Assembly: GCF_008107685.1 (NCBI RefSeq) | Contig: NZ_VIRF01000090.1 | Location: 1 to 64,000, forward strand | Source: Novosphingobium sp. BW1 | Lineage (GTDB): Bacteria; Pseudomonadota; Alphaproteobacteria; Sphingomonadales; Sphingomonadaceae | Direction: 5' to 3' | DNA length: 64,000 nucleotides | Part shown: piece by piece, positions 7,897 to 16,680 of the stretch | Layout: each line of letters begins with the position of its first letter | Position numbering within the stretch: the first letter of the stretch is position 1 | Made by a program: the position numbers and the translations under genes | Notes under the pieces: generated by a model | What the model was told of the DNA's origin: nothing | Seen by the model: the letters and a program-made list of their open reading frames with translations, nothing else | The model's database searches: none

Positions 7897-9333
7897 TCAG
7901 GCGTTCTCGGACACATAGGTGCCGATCACCGCCTTCACCTCAAGGAATTCCTCAAGCCCGAACTTGCCGAATTCACGGCCATTGCCCGACTGCTTGTAGC
8001 CACCGAAGGGCATGTCCATGACGAGGCCACCTGCGTTGACGAAGACCGCACCGGCGCGCAGCTTGCCGACCAGCTTGCTGGCCTTGGCCGGGTCGCCCGC
8101 GATGTAGGCGCCAAGACCGTAAGGCGTGTCGTTGGCGATGCGCACCGCATCCTCCTCGTCCTTGTAGGGCATGATCACCAGGACCGGACCGAAGATCTCT
8201 TCCTGCGCGATGGCCATGTCGGGCGTTACATTGGAGAACACAGTGGGCTTCACGTAGAAGCCGTGCTCGAAGCCTTCGGGACGGCCGGTGCCGCCTGTGA
8301 CCAGCGTCGCACCTTCGTCGATGCCCTTCTGGATCAGGCCCTGGATTTTTTCCCACTGCGCCTTGTTGACGACCGGACCGATGTGCGGGCCTTCGCTCAT
8401 CGGATCGCCCACCGGCTTCTCGGCGAACATCTTGCCGACTTCGGCCGCGGCCTCGTCATGCTGTGAGACATGGACGAGCATGCGCGTCGGCGCCACGCAC
8501 GACTGGCCCGAGTTCAGGAGCACACCGCCAACGCCGCCGGGCAGCGCCTTGTCGAGCGGGGTGCCCTCAAGGATGATGTTGGGCGACTTTCCGCCCAATT
8601 CCTGCGCCACGCGCTTGACCGTGTCGGCCGCGTTCTTGGCCACCATGATGCCCGCGCGGGTGGAGCCGGTGAAGCTGATCATGTCGATGCCCGGATGCGC
8701 GGCAAGAGCGGTCCCAACGCCCGGGCCATCGCCCTGAACGAGGTTGAATACACCAGCAGGAACGCCAGCGGCTTCCAGCACCTCTGCGAAGATCGCGGCC
8801 GAGCTCGGCGCTTCCTCGGAAGGCTTGAGGATCATCGTGCAGCCCGCGGCAAGGCACGGACCGACCTTGGCGACGATCTGGTTCATCGGCCAGTTCCAAG
8901 GGGTGATGAGACCGACTACACCGATCGGCTCACGCACCACGACGTTGTCGCCCACCTGCTCGGAGAACTCGAACTTCTCAAGCGCGGCAAGAGCCTGTGC
9001 GAGATGCCCCAGACCCGAGCCTGCCTGCGCGGTCGAGGCGGTCGAGATCGGGCAGCCCATTTCCACCGCTATCGCTTCGGCAATATCGGGAATGCGGGTC
9101 TTGTAGGCCTCGATCACCTTGCCGAGCAGTTCGATGCGCTCCTCGCGCGTGGTCTGGCTGAAGGTCTCGAAGGCTGTGCGTGCGGCGGTGACCGCCGCAT
9201 CGACATCCGCGCTGGTACCCAGCACGATCTCGCTCGCCGGGCCTTCGGTCGCGGGGTTGATGACGGTGTGCTTCACGCCCCCGGTGCTGTCGACCCACTT
9301 TCCATCGATGTAGTTCTGGAGATAGCTCTTCAT
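7897..9333 (-). CDS. NAD(P)-dependent aldehyde dehydrogenase
   Basis: A 478-residue ALDH-superfamily enzyme. The catalytic cysteine is C279 in LLNSGQSCVAPTR and the general base is E245 in QELGGKSPN. The TPWNWPMNQ motif (about 144-152) and MILKPSEEAP are the cofactor-binding parts. It is the last gene of the ligF-ligE-ligG operon, so a plausible substrate is the gamma-aldehyde made from beta-hydroxypropiovanillone on its way to vanilloylacetate, or vanillin. This is inferred from position. ATG at 9333 is used; the frame continues upstream into the ligG gap without a better start. A terminator follows. Confidence 0.87.
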   Translation of the reverse strand: MKSYLQNYIDGKWVDSTGGVKHTVINPATEGPASEIVLGTSADVDAAVTAARTAFETFSQTTREERIELLGKVIEAYKTRIPDIAEAIAVEMGCPISTASTAQAGSGLGHLAQALAALEKFEFSEQVGDNVVVREPIGVVGLITPWNWPMNQIVAKVGPCLAAGCTMILKPSEEAPSSAAIFAEVLEAAGVPAGVFNLVQGDGPGVGTALAAHPGIDMISFTGSTRAGIMVAKNAADTVKRVAQELGGKSPNIILEGTPLDKALPGGVGGVLLNSGQSCVAPTRMLVHVSQHDEAAAEVGKMFAEKPVGDPMSEGPHIGPVVNKAQWEKIQGLIQKGIDEGATLVTGGTGRPEGFEHGFYVKPTVFSNVTPDMAIAQEEIFGPVLVIMPYKDEEDAVRIANDTPYGLGAYIAGDPAKASKLVGKLRAGAVFVNAGGLVMDMPFGGYKQSGNGREFGKFGLEEFLEVKAVIGTYVSENA

Positions 9334-9383
9334 TGTCGGCTTCCTGCTCTCACAAATTGGTGTTCGGTGTCCGGCCAGTGCGC

Positions 9384-10235
9384 TCAGGCGGACACTGTGT
9401 CCGAACGGAGGGTAATGCCCGGGATTAGCCCGAGCGCGGCATCGCTGGCGCCCTGCCCCCACTTGTCACGCGGCGGCATCGGCCGCGCGCGCCAGGGCGG
9501 CTCGAGGGTGAAGCTGGAGACGCTGCGCCCTTCGGGCAGACGTCCGTTTCCACCGCCCTGAGTGTAGTCGTAGTAGAGCGTCATCAACTCGCGGTGGCCA
9601 TGGCGCGCCTGCACGACGGGTTCGGCCAGTGTCGCCTCGCGCCACAGAAGCACCCGCGTCAGGTGCTGCGGCACCTCGTAGTCCTCATAGTATTCGAGGA
9701 ACCACAGCCGCTTGAACATCGGCGCAAAGGCCACTTCGGCCCAGCCGAAGCGATCAAACAGATAGACCCCATCCGGACTATAGTGCCTCAGGAAATCCTC
9801 GAGCCGGGCGTACTGCGCGTCGACTTCGGCCTTCAATTCCTCGCGCTTGGCCTTGTCCCGGTTCAGGATCATGCGATAGCCGGCCCCGGTGTAGGCACCG
9901 TCGGTTGCGCACAGCATCGCCTCGACAGCGTGCTCGTAGGGATCCTGGCGCGCGACCGGCAGTTCGGGAAAGCGGTCCTCGATGTAGCGCATGATGACCA
10001 TGCTCTCTTTCAAGGTCTCCCCGTTCTCCAGCTCCAGCGCGGGAAGCGAGGTCGTCCCCCGCGTCTTCTTCAGGAGCCAGTCCGGGCGCGGCTTGGAAAT
10101 GTCGATCTCGTGGTCGACGAGGACAGCGCCCAGCCCCTTGAGATCAAGCAGCAGCTCTACCCGTTCCGAGAACGGGCAACCCGGGATCTGGTACATGCGC
10201 AAGGCGCCGCCTTCGGGTTCATCGTCCCATGCCAT
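9384..10235 (-). CDS. ligG: Glutathione S-transferase LigG, glutathione-removing lyase of beta-ether cleavage
   Basis: A 283-residue omega-class-like GST. The N-terminus has YQIPGCPFSERVELLLDLKG with the active cysteine at C20, and ISKPRPDWLLKKT follows. The C-terminal part contains DRFGWAEVAFAPMFKRLWFL, a YYDYTQGGGNGRLPEGRS stretch and RPMPPRDKWG. These match the LigG protein of Sphingobium SYK-6 as I know it. LigG uses a second glutathione to release beta-hydroxypropiovanillone and GSSG from the thioether made by LigF. It lies 12 bp downstream of ligE in a ligF-ligE-ligG-ALDH operon, the same order as ligFEG in SYK-6. The N-terminus is about five residues longer than in LigG. Confidence 0.93.
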   Translation of the reverse strand: MAWDDEPEGGALRMYQIPGCPFSERVELLLDLKGLGAVLVDHEIDISKPRPDWLLKKTRGTTSLPALELENGETLKESMVIMRYIEDRFPELPVARQDPYEHAVEAMLCATDGAYTGAGYRMILNRDKAKREELKAEVDAQYARLEDFLRHYSPDGVYLFDRFGWAEVAFAPMFKRLWFLEYYEDYEVPQHLTRVLLWREATLAEPVVQARHGHRELMTLYYDYTQGGGNGRLPEGRSVSSFTLEPPWRARPMPPRDKWGQGASDAALGLIPGITLRSDTVSA

Positions 10236-10247
10236 GAGCCCCTCCCC

Positions 10248-11066
10248 TCAGCTCGCCGTGGCCGGCTCGGCCGAGCCCTGGTTGACCGGCGCTGGCTCGA
10301 TGCCAAGGCCCGTACGATCGAAGGGTTGGGGATCGCCTTCGCGCAGCTTCAGGCCGAACAGCGTGTGCATGCCCGGATGACGCCCCAGCCCGCCGTAAAG
10401 GTCGAAGCCGCGGTCGAGCCAGTCGCGCAAGGGGTCATCCTCGGTGAGCGGCGGCGTGGTGCACACAGAGCCGGTCCACAGGAAGATGGCCAGCGCGGTG
10501 TAGTCCGAGTAGTTGGGTGTCTCACCGCCCAGCCAGGGTGTTTCGCGCAGTAGCTGGCGCAGCGGCTCCAGCAACGGCGGCACATGCGGCAGACGATCCT
10601 CGCGGCCTGCCTGGACATCCTCCAGCTTCTGCCCGCCCAGGAAAATCGTTTCGCGTGATTCGCGCACGTAGGCATGGTCCTGCGGGAGCGACAGGTCATG
10701 GTAGTCGAGGATGTAGCAGCGGAACCACGGCGCAATGATCGTCTTCCAGAGCCAGGCGTCGAGGAACTTGGTGAGCACCTTCATGGAAGGGCCCTCGAAC
10801 AGCATCGGGCGATCGGGATAGGTCTCGTCGAGGTATTCGGCGATCTTCCAGCTATCGAGTACCCACTTGCCATCATCGACGATCACCGGCGCGCGTTCGG
10901 ACCGTCCCCCCGTGCGCTCGGCGATGCCGGTAAAGCCGCCCGGCACGATGTCCATATCGAAGCCCTTGTGCGCCAGCGCGTACTTGGTGCGCCACACGAA
11001 GGGGCTGATCGTGCAGCCCGAAGCGAGCTGCAGATCGTAAAGCGTAATGCGGTTGTCCTTGGCCAT
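10248..11066 (-). CDS. ligE: Beta-etherase LigE (or LigP), beta(R)-specific glutathione S-transferase
   Basis: A 272-residue GST with TLYDLQLASGCTISPFVWRT at the N-terminus, DIVPGGFTGIAERTGGRSER, and the long family-specific stretches RCYILDYHDLSLPQDHAYVR and PPLTEDDPLRDWLDRGFDL. These are near-identical to LigE/LigP of SYK-6 by eye. The enzyme attacks the beta(R) carbon of MPHPV-type ketones with glutathione, releasing guaiacol. LigE and LigP are close homologues and cannot be separated here; synteny with ligF and ligG favours LigE. ATG at 11066 follows AGGAGCGCACC. It lies between ligF (10 bp upstream) and ligG. Confidence 0.92.
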   Translation of the reverse strand: MAKDNRITLYDLQLASGCTISPFVWRTKYALAHKGFDMDIVPGGFTGIAERTGGRSERAPVIVDDGKWVLDSWKIAEYLDETYPDRPMLFEGPSMKVLTKFLDAWLWKTIIAPWFRCYILDYHDLSLPQDHAYVRESRETIFLGGQKLEDVQAGREDRLPHVPPLLEPLRQLLRETPWLGGETPNYSDYTALAIFLWTGSVCTTPPLTEDDPLRDWLDRGFDLYGGLGRHPGMHTLFGLKLREGDPQPFDRTGLGIEPAPVNQGSAEPATAS

Positions 11067-11076
11067 GGTGCGCTCC

Positions 11077-11841
11077 TCAGGCCTGCGCTTCGCTCTTGGC
11101 GAAGGGCTTGCGGTTCGCGAATTCGTTCTGCGACTTGGCGAACATCTCGAGGCAGGCCGGGCGTGCATTGATGCGCTCGATCCAGGCGACGAGGTTAGGC
11201 GTGGCGGTCGTGTTGACGATGTCGTCAAAGCCCTTCTCCATGCCGTTAGCGATGGCAAAGTTGCAGATGTCGGCGAGCGTGTAGTCCTCACCGGCCAGCC
11301 AGGTGCTTTCGGAAAGACGCGTTTCCAGACGATCGATGGACACGCGGATCTTGCGCATTTCCTCGTCGAGCACTTCCTTGGGGAAGCCCGCACGCGCGCT
11401 GCGCCACTTGGCCCGCTGCTCGGGGATCGGAATGCGGCTCACCTTCGCCTCGAACTCCTCGTCCGAAAGCGCACGCGCCATCGGGCCGATTCCGCGCTCC
11501 CAGCCGATGGTGGAGACGCACCAGCAGAAGTATTCGTCCACCCACTTGGTCCACACGCGCATCTCGGCGATCTGCACAGGATCGGTCGGGCGCAGCCGGG
11601 GCGCATCGGCGAAGACGTCTTCGAGGTATTCGCAGATCACGGTCGATTCAGTGATGACGTTGCCATCGTGATCAAGCGCGGGAACCTGTCCGCGCGGGTT
11701 GATCTTCTTGAACCATTCCTCGTGATGCTCGAACTTGGTCGGATCGACGAAGCGCGGCGTAAAATCGAGGCCTTTCTCGTAAAGGGCCAGCAGGGGCTTA
11801 AGCGAATTGGCTCCGGGGCCAAAGCTGTACAGCGTCAACAT
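11077..11841 (-). CDS. ligF: Beta-etherase LigF, beta(S)-specific glutathione S-transferase
   Basis: A 254-residue GST starting MLTLYSFGPGANSLKPLLAL, with the glutathione-activating N12/S13 region. WFKKINPRGQVPALDHDG is followed by ESTVICEYLEDVF, and MRVWTKWVDEYFCWCVSTIG is diagnostic of LigF. The enzyme cleaves the beta(S) isomer of beta-aryl ether ketones, forming the glutathione thioether that LigG then resolves. It is the first gene of the minus-strand operon and divergent from a Nu-class GST. LigF is also the closest relative of the BaeA protein at 23912. Confidence 0.93.
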   Translation of the reverse strand: MLTLYSFGPGANSLKPLLALYEKGLDFTPRFVDPTKFEHHEEWFKKINPRGQVPALDHDGNVITESTVICEYLEDVFADAPRLRPTDPVQIAEMRVWTKWVDEYFCWCVSTIGWERGIGPMARALSDEEFEAKVSRIPIPEQRAKWRSARAGFPKEVLDEEMRKIRVSIDRLETRLSESTWLAGEDYTLADICNFAIANGMEKGFDDIVNTTATPNLVAWIERINARPACLEMFAKSQNEFANRKPFAKSEAQA

Positions 11842-12108
11842 CGAGTGGGCGTATCCTCTCCATTTGTGTCCTTGCGGATCTCTCGAATGGCAGAGTGCGT
11901 CGCCGCGCGGTCGGGGGGAAGCCCAGCAGCGATACTATTACAATAGCCAACTGTTTGCAGCTGCGGGCGGATGTGCACGCCCTAACTGTCACTCCCAATA
12001 CTACTGTTTGGACTCTTCTTGCCCGCGAGGTTCGCCTCTGCTTTCGTCCGTGCCACGAATGGCGCACCCTGAAGGCGAATCACGCATACGGCGCCATGGG
12101 AGAGAGAC
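11842..12108. promoter_or_regulatory. Divergent ligF / Nu-GST promoter region with a CTATTACAATAG palindrome
   Basis: This 267-bp region holds the promoters of two divergent GST transcripts. At 11935-11946 there is CTATTACAATAG, two 5-bp inverted arms around AC. It is a candidate operator for lig regulation. No copy of the 14-bp regulon palindrome or of the FerC-like operator was seen here. Confidence 0.35.
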
Positions 12109-12789
12109 GTGCTGGAACTGTGGACTTCGGAAACACCGAATGGCTGGAAAACCACCATCATGCTCGAGGAGCTGGACGCGAACTACACCTTGCGTCCGAT
12201 CTCGCTGACCAACCGTGAGCAGAAGGAGGACTGGTACCTGGCCCGCAATCCCAACGGGCGTATCCCCACGCTGATCGACCATGAGGTCGACGCCGAGAAC
12301 GGTGGTTTCGCGGTGTTCGAATCGGGTGCGATCCTGATCTACCTTGCCGAGAAGTTCGGCCGCTTCCTGCCAGCCGACACGATGGGCCGCAGCCGCGCGA
12401 TCCAGTGGGTGATGTGGCAAATGTCGGGCCTCGGACCAATGATGGGCCAGGCGACCGTCTTCAACCGTTACTTCGAGCCCAAGCTGCCGGACGTCATCGA
12501 CCGCTACACGCGCGAGAGCCGCCGCCTCTTCGAGGTCATGGACATACACCTCGCCGACAACGAATTCCTCGCAGGCGACTATTCGATTGCCGACATCGCC
12601 TGCTTCCCGTGGGTGCGCGGGCACGACTGGGCCTGCATCGACATGGAGGGGCTGCCCCACCTGCGGCGCTGGTTCGAAAACATAGGTGAGCGCCCCGCGG
12701 TCAAGCGCGGCCTGCTCCTGCCCGAACCACCCAAGGCGGAAGAAATGGCCGACAAGACGACCCGCCAGGGCAAGAACATCCTGGCCTGA
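12109..12789 (+). CDS. Nu-class glutathione S-transferase
   Basis: A 226-residue GST of the Nu (YfcG/YghU) group: LELWTSETPNGWKTTIMLEE at the N-terminus, NPNGRIPTLIDHE, and the C-terminal FLAGDYSIADIACFPWVRGH. Nu-class members hold two glutathiones and act as disulfide reductases. In N. aromaticivorans a Nu-class GST removes glutathione from both stereoisomers of GS-HPV and can replace LigG. Position opposite ligF suggests the same role. GTG at 12109 follows GGGAGAGA. The thioesterase gene starts 3 bp after its stop, so the two are co-transcribed. Confidence 0.85.
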   Translation: MLELWTSETPNGWKTTIMLEELDANYTLRPISLTNREQKEDWYLARNPNGRIPTLIDHEVDAENGGFAVFESGAILIYLAEKFGRFLPADTMGRSRAIQWVMWQMSGLGPMMGQATVFNRYFEPKLPDVIDRYTRESRRLFEVMDIHLADNEFLAGDYSIADIACFPWVRGHDWACIDMEGLPHLRRWFENIGERPAVKRGLLLPEPPKAEEMADKTTRQGKNILA

Positions 12790-12792
12790 TCG

Positions 12793-13230
12793 ATGAGCAC
12801 ACCAACCATCCCCTTCCTGACCCGCGAATACCGCATCGAGTGGGGCCAGTGCGATCCGGCCGGCATCGTCTTTGCCCCACGCTACATGGACATGTTTGCA
12901 GAGAGTTCGGTGCTGCTGTTCGAAGCGGCGGGCCTTCCGAAGAAGCGCGACATGCTGCGCGAGTTGGGCGTTGCAGGTTTCCCGCTGGTGGACCTGTCGG
13001 TCCGCTTTCTGAGGCCCGCCAGCTACGGCGATGTAGTGACCATCGAGGCCGATGCCCCCATCTTCGGCAATTCCAGTTTCACCATCGCGCACCGCATCCG
13101 CCTTGGCGACGTGCTCTGCGTCGAGGGAACTGAGAAGCGCGTCTGGACGATCTGTGAGAAGGACGGCAGCGCCCCCCTCAAGGCTGCACGCGTGCCCGAC
13201 GACGTGCGCGCACGCTTCGCGTCCGGGTAG
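12793..13230 (+). CDS. 4HBT-family acyl-CoA thioesterase, candidate vanilloyl-CoA hydrolase (VceB-like)
   Basis: A 145-residue single hot-dog domain. The signature EWGQCDPAGIVFAPRYMDMF near the N-terminus contains the catalytic aspartate (D21) of 4-hydroxybenzoyl-CoA thioesterases. It should hydrolyse an aroyl-CoA to the free acid. In SYK-6 the route from vanilloylacetate uses VceA and a thioesterase VceB that releases vanillate. A BKACE enzyme is encoded at 16681 nearby, so vanilloyl-CoA is a reasonable substrate. The link is inferred from pathway logic. The gene follows the Nu-class GST closely. Confidence 0.82.
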   Translation: MSTPTIPFLTREYRIEWGQCDPAGIVFAPRYMDMFAESSVLLFEAAGLPKKRDMLRELGVAGFPLVDLSVRFLRPASYGDVVTIEADAPIFGNSSFTIAHRIRLGDVLCVEGTEKRVWTICEKDGSAPLKAARVPDDVRARFASG

Positions 13231-13328
13231 AGCCGCCGACAAGCCCGAGGGCCGCACAGCGGCGCCTGCACAGGACACGACACGAAGATCCGGCAGGCGC
13301 CTCATCTAGCATGGAGGAGAGGACGACC

Positions 13329-14198
13329 ATGGACAGTGCCACCCTGTTACGCCCCGGCGCGGCCATCGATACCGAGATCAAGTATCTGGTGCCGACCTCG
13401 CGCATCAACCGTCGCTTCTGGGCGCCGGGCGCGGAGTACAACACTGGAGTCTACGACTTCTATCCCGCAACGATCCGCAACGCGCGCCTGCGCGACACGC
13501 CTCCCACTCTCGACGAACACGGCTTCTGCCTCGCCAAGCACCCCACCAAGGTGACCGACTTCGCCGATGCCGATACGCTGAAGGCGATCTATCCGGCCGA
13601 AGTGGAAGACGTTGCCAAGCGTTTGACGGGCTGCGACTTCATTCACCCCATGGGCGGCCAGCTGCGCTCGCCCGTCGTCGGCGCCGCCGGCGTGCAGCCC
13701 CCCGCAGCCGAAGCCCATGTCGATTTCAACACGCCCACCGCCAACGCCATCGCCAAGGTCTTTTACGACCAGATGCGCCCCGATGGTCCGGGCTACGACC
13801 GCTTCTTGTGCTTCAGCCTCTGGCGCACCTTCTCGCCGCCGCCGCAGGACTGGCCGCTGGCGCTGTGTGAGGGCCCCTCGATCGGCGAGGAGGACAGCAT
13901 CTCCAACTACAAGGTCGATGTCGACGAGATCCCGACCGGCGCCGACCTCTTCGCGCCCATCCCGGGCGAGGAAAAGCTGCTTGCCGCGACGATTTTCAAG
14001 TACAGCCCCGGACACCGCTGGTGGTACTATCCGGACATGACCCGCGATGAAGTCATCTTCATCAAGTTCCACGATTCCGACCACTCACGCGCCTGGCGCA
14101 GCCCGCACACCGCCTTTCACGACACCACCCGTCCTGATGCGAACGTTCGGCGCAGCTACGAATACCGGGCCATCGCCTATTTCGAGAAGAAGGGCTGA
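13329..14198 (+). CDS. CmcJ/NvfI-family putative Fe(II)/2-oxoglutarate oxygenase
   Basis: A 289-residue protein of the CmcJ/NvfI (7-alpha-cephem methoxylase P8-related) family. A likely metal site is H130-V-D132 in EAHVDFNTP with H260 in SPHTAFHD, and an arginine follows in the RRSYEYRAIAYF tail (R274-R280). This is the HxD...H plus Arg layout of 2-oxoglutarate oxygenases. It shares SPPPQDWPLALCEG with the paralogue at 27402. The physiological reaction is unknown; oxidation or demethylation of a lignin fragment is possible. ATG at 13329 is preferred to 13311 because GGAGGAGAGG lies between them. Confidence 0.7.
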   Translation: MDSATLLRPGAAIDTEIKYLVPTSRINRRFWAPGAEYNTGVYDFYPATIRNARLRDTPPTLDEHGFCLAKHPTKVTDFADADTLKAIYPAEVEDVAKRLTGCDFIHPMGGQLRSPVVGAAGVQPPAAEAHVDFNTPTANAIAKVFYDQMRPDGPGYDRFLCFSLWRTFSPPPQDWPLALCEGPSIGEEDSISNYKVDVDEIPTGADLFAPIPGEEKLLAATIFKYSPGHRWWYYPDMTRDEVIFIKFHDSDHSRAWRSPHTAFHDTTRPDANVRRSYEYRAIAYFEKKG

Positions 14199-14252
14199 TC
14201 CCCTGACCCGAGCCGACCACATTCCGGGGCTAAACCGCCCTCGGAGCCATAT

Positions 14253-15715
14253 ATGAGCGAAGCAGCGGACAGCCCTCGCGCAACCGAGGCACCCGGCAGG
14301 GATGCGCCGCACGGCGATCCGCGTGCAGCCGCCATCCTTGTCGCCTTCGTCATGTTTCTCTCGATCCTTGAGGCCACGGTCATCGCGACCGCGCTTCCCG
14401 ACATGGCGCGCGACTTCGGCGTCGCGGCGAGCGAGCTGGCATCGGCATCTCTGCCTATCTGATGGTCTCGACCGCGTTCCTGCCACTGAGCAGCTGGGTC
14501 GCGCTGCGCCTCGGGCCCCGCCGCGTCCTCACGGTTTCAGTGCTTGGCTTCGGGGTTGCCTCGCTCTCGTGCTCGCAGAGCCCGACGCTGGGTTTCTTCG
14601 TCGCCGCGCGCGCCTTCCAGGCCCTTTGCTCCAGCCTCATGACCCCGGTCGGGAACCTCGTCCTTCTGCGCATCACGCCCAAGCACCGCCTTGTCGAAAT
14701 GCTGGCGATCAGCACCACGCCCGCGCTTATCGCGCCGGTCATCGGACCGCCTCTCGGCGGGTTCCTGACAGAAGCCTTCGGGTGGCCCTCGATCTTCCTG
14801 ATCAACCTTCCGCTCACGCTGGTCGGCGCATTGCTGACCCGGCGACTGCTCCCGCGTCTTGCACCCCAACGGCTGCGTTTCGATGCGGTCGGCTTCGTGC
14901 TAATAGCCTCCGCGCTCTCGCTCCTCATCTACGGGCTGGACCGGCTCGGCGCCCACCCGGACGCCCCCACGGTATCCCTCATCCTGATGGGTACTGGCAG
15001 CGTGCTCGCCGTCACGGCCTACCGCTGGCTACGTCGAATGCGCCACGGACTGGTCCCTCTCGACGCGCTGCGCCACCAGACCTTCCGCGCGATTTCCTAT
15101 GGGGCCGGGATGCTCATGCGTATTCCCCACATGGGCCTCGCACTGGTCTTGCCGCTCTACTTCCAGCTGGCTTTCGGCCTCTCTCCAGGAATGGCCGGCC
15201 TGCTGCTTCTCGCCAACAACCTGGGCGATCTTGCCGTCAAACCCTTCATCAGCCGGATCTTGCGCCGCGTCGGCTTTCGCAGCGGCCTTGTCGTGGGCAC
15301 CGCGATGATGATGGCAGCCAGCGCCTCGGTCGCCACGTTTACGGCCGCAATGCCGCTCTGGTTCATGGCGCTGGCCATGTTCCTGATCGGAATGGCCCGT
15401 TCGGTGCCCTTCACCGGCATGGTCAGCCTGGCCTTCGCGGATGTCGAGGCCGACGAACTGCCTGGCGCCAATGTCCTCAACGCCATCGGCAACGCGCTTT
15501 CAGCCGCCGCGGGCATTTCGCTCGGCGCGCTGTTCCTCAACCTTCCGCTGGGCGACGGGCTTGCCTCTGATCCCTTCCCCTACCGCGTCGCACTGCTTGC
15601 GCTTGCGGGAATCGGAACGCTGTCGGTCTTTCTGTTCCTGCGCCTTCCTGCTGATGCCGGAGCCAAGGTAACCGGCAACGCGCCCGGTGTTACAGAGCCA
15701 CCAGTTCGGGCCTGA
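14253..15715 (+). pseudogene. MFS transporter, DHA2 (EmrB/QacA-like) type, frameshifted
   Basis: Two overlapping frames make one MFS transporter. The first (14253-14462) carries the N-terminus and TM1 (LSILEATVIATALPDMARDF) and ends in TGA. The second (from about 14444 to 15715) carries the remaining helices, beginning with the peptide GISAYLMVSTAFLPLSSW. They join if one G is added to the GG at 14444-14445. The intact protein would have about 487 residues. ATG at 14462 could start a shortened protein lacking TM1, which would probably not work. Either a true inactivating deletion or a sequencing error in a G run. It would have been an exporter or importer of small organic molecules. Confidence 0.75.
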
Positions 15716-16526
15716 GTTCGCGCAGCCTTTCCAGCTTTCGGGCGTCTTCCTCACCCTTGGGAGCAAAGAGGATGAGGCGCTGGCCGGGAGCTTCCTCGAT
15801 GCCATAGGAGCTGTGCGTGAAAGATATCTTGCCCACTTCGGGCACGCGCGCGTTGTTCTCCCCGCCAAAGTGGGCCTGGATCGCGCTGCACTCCCAGAAC
15901 TCGCGAAAATGTTCTGACTTCTCAGTCATTTCCGCGATGAGTTCGTCAAATGCCTCAGGCGTGCCAGCCTGACTATAGTCCCACTTCAACCGCGCGACCA
16001 GACGCGATGCCATCGCGCGAAAGCTCTCCGGATTGCGCTGGTAGCGCTCGCCCAGCATCAGGATCTTGAACAGATTGCGCTCGCTGCGCGGCATGTTGGC
16101 ATAGTCACGAAAGGCTGCCGTCACCATCCGGTTCCAGCCGACCACGGTCCAGTCCGCGACAATCACCAGCGCGGGCATGCCCAGCGTATCGAGCAGGTGA
16201 CGCGTGGCCGGACGAATGTCCTCGTCCAGCCTGGAGGCAAGCGGCGGCGGGCGATGCTGCGCAAGGCCGAACAGGTAGTCGCGCTCGGTATCGGAAAGCC
16301 GCAAGGTGCGCCCAAGCCGCTCGATCATGGGCGCGGACAGCTGGATTTCGCGGCCCTGTTCAAACCAAGTGTACCAAGTGACGCTCATGCCCGCCAGCGC
16401 GGCGACTTCCTCTCGCCGCAGTCCCTTTGCGCGGCGTCGTTCTCCTTCGGGGAGGCCCACTTCGGACGGTGTCAGCCGTGCCCGGGCCGCTTTCAGGAAT
16501 CGCGAAAGTTCCTCGCGATGGGACAT
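15690..16526 (-). CDS. XRE-type helix-turn-helix regulator with MmyB-like ligand domain
   Basis: A 278-residue regulator. The N-terminal HTH region reads GLRREEVAALAGMSVTWYTW, followed by FEQGREIQLSAPMIERLGRT, and the rest is the MmyB-like PAS-type ligand-binding domain (ADWTVVGWNRMVTAAFRDYA). Proteins of this type in Alphaproteobacteria often control adjacent SDR or transporter genes. Its 3' end overlaps the MFS 3' end by 26 bp in convergent orientation, and it is divergent from the BKACE gene at 16681, which it may control. Ligand unknown. Confidence 0.82.
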   Translation of the reverse strand: MSHREELSRFLKAARARLTPSEVGLPEGERRRAKGLRREEVAALAGMSVTWYTWFEQGREIQLSAPMIERLGRTLRLSDTERDYLFGLAQHRPPPLASRLDEDIRPATRHLLDTLGMPALVIVADWTVVGWNRMVTAAFRDYANMPRSERNLFKILMLGERYQRNPESFRAMASRLVARLKWDYSQAGTPEAFDELIAEMTEKSEHFREFWECSAIQAHFGGENNARVPEVGKISFTHSSYGIEEAPGQRLILFAPKGEEDARKLERLRELRPELVAL

Positions 16527-16680
16527 CTCTCTTCCCCTTCTCTCTCCGACCTGTCACTCCCGGTACCTGTTACAGGGCGTGATAGGATATGTGCTGAACT
16601 ATTCCGCCAGCCTCGATCTTGTAGTTTCGCCGGAGTGAACCCGAAATCAAACGGGCATGCAAGGTGAGAGGAGATCCAAA

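Noticed and set aside
12001..13305. A 434-codon minus-strand open frame over the Nu-class GST and thioesterase
   Set aside because: Both plus-strand genes have family signatures and ribosome sites, so this is a shadow.
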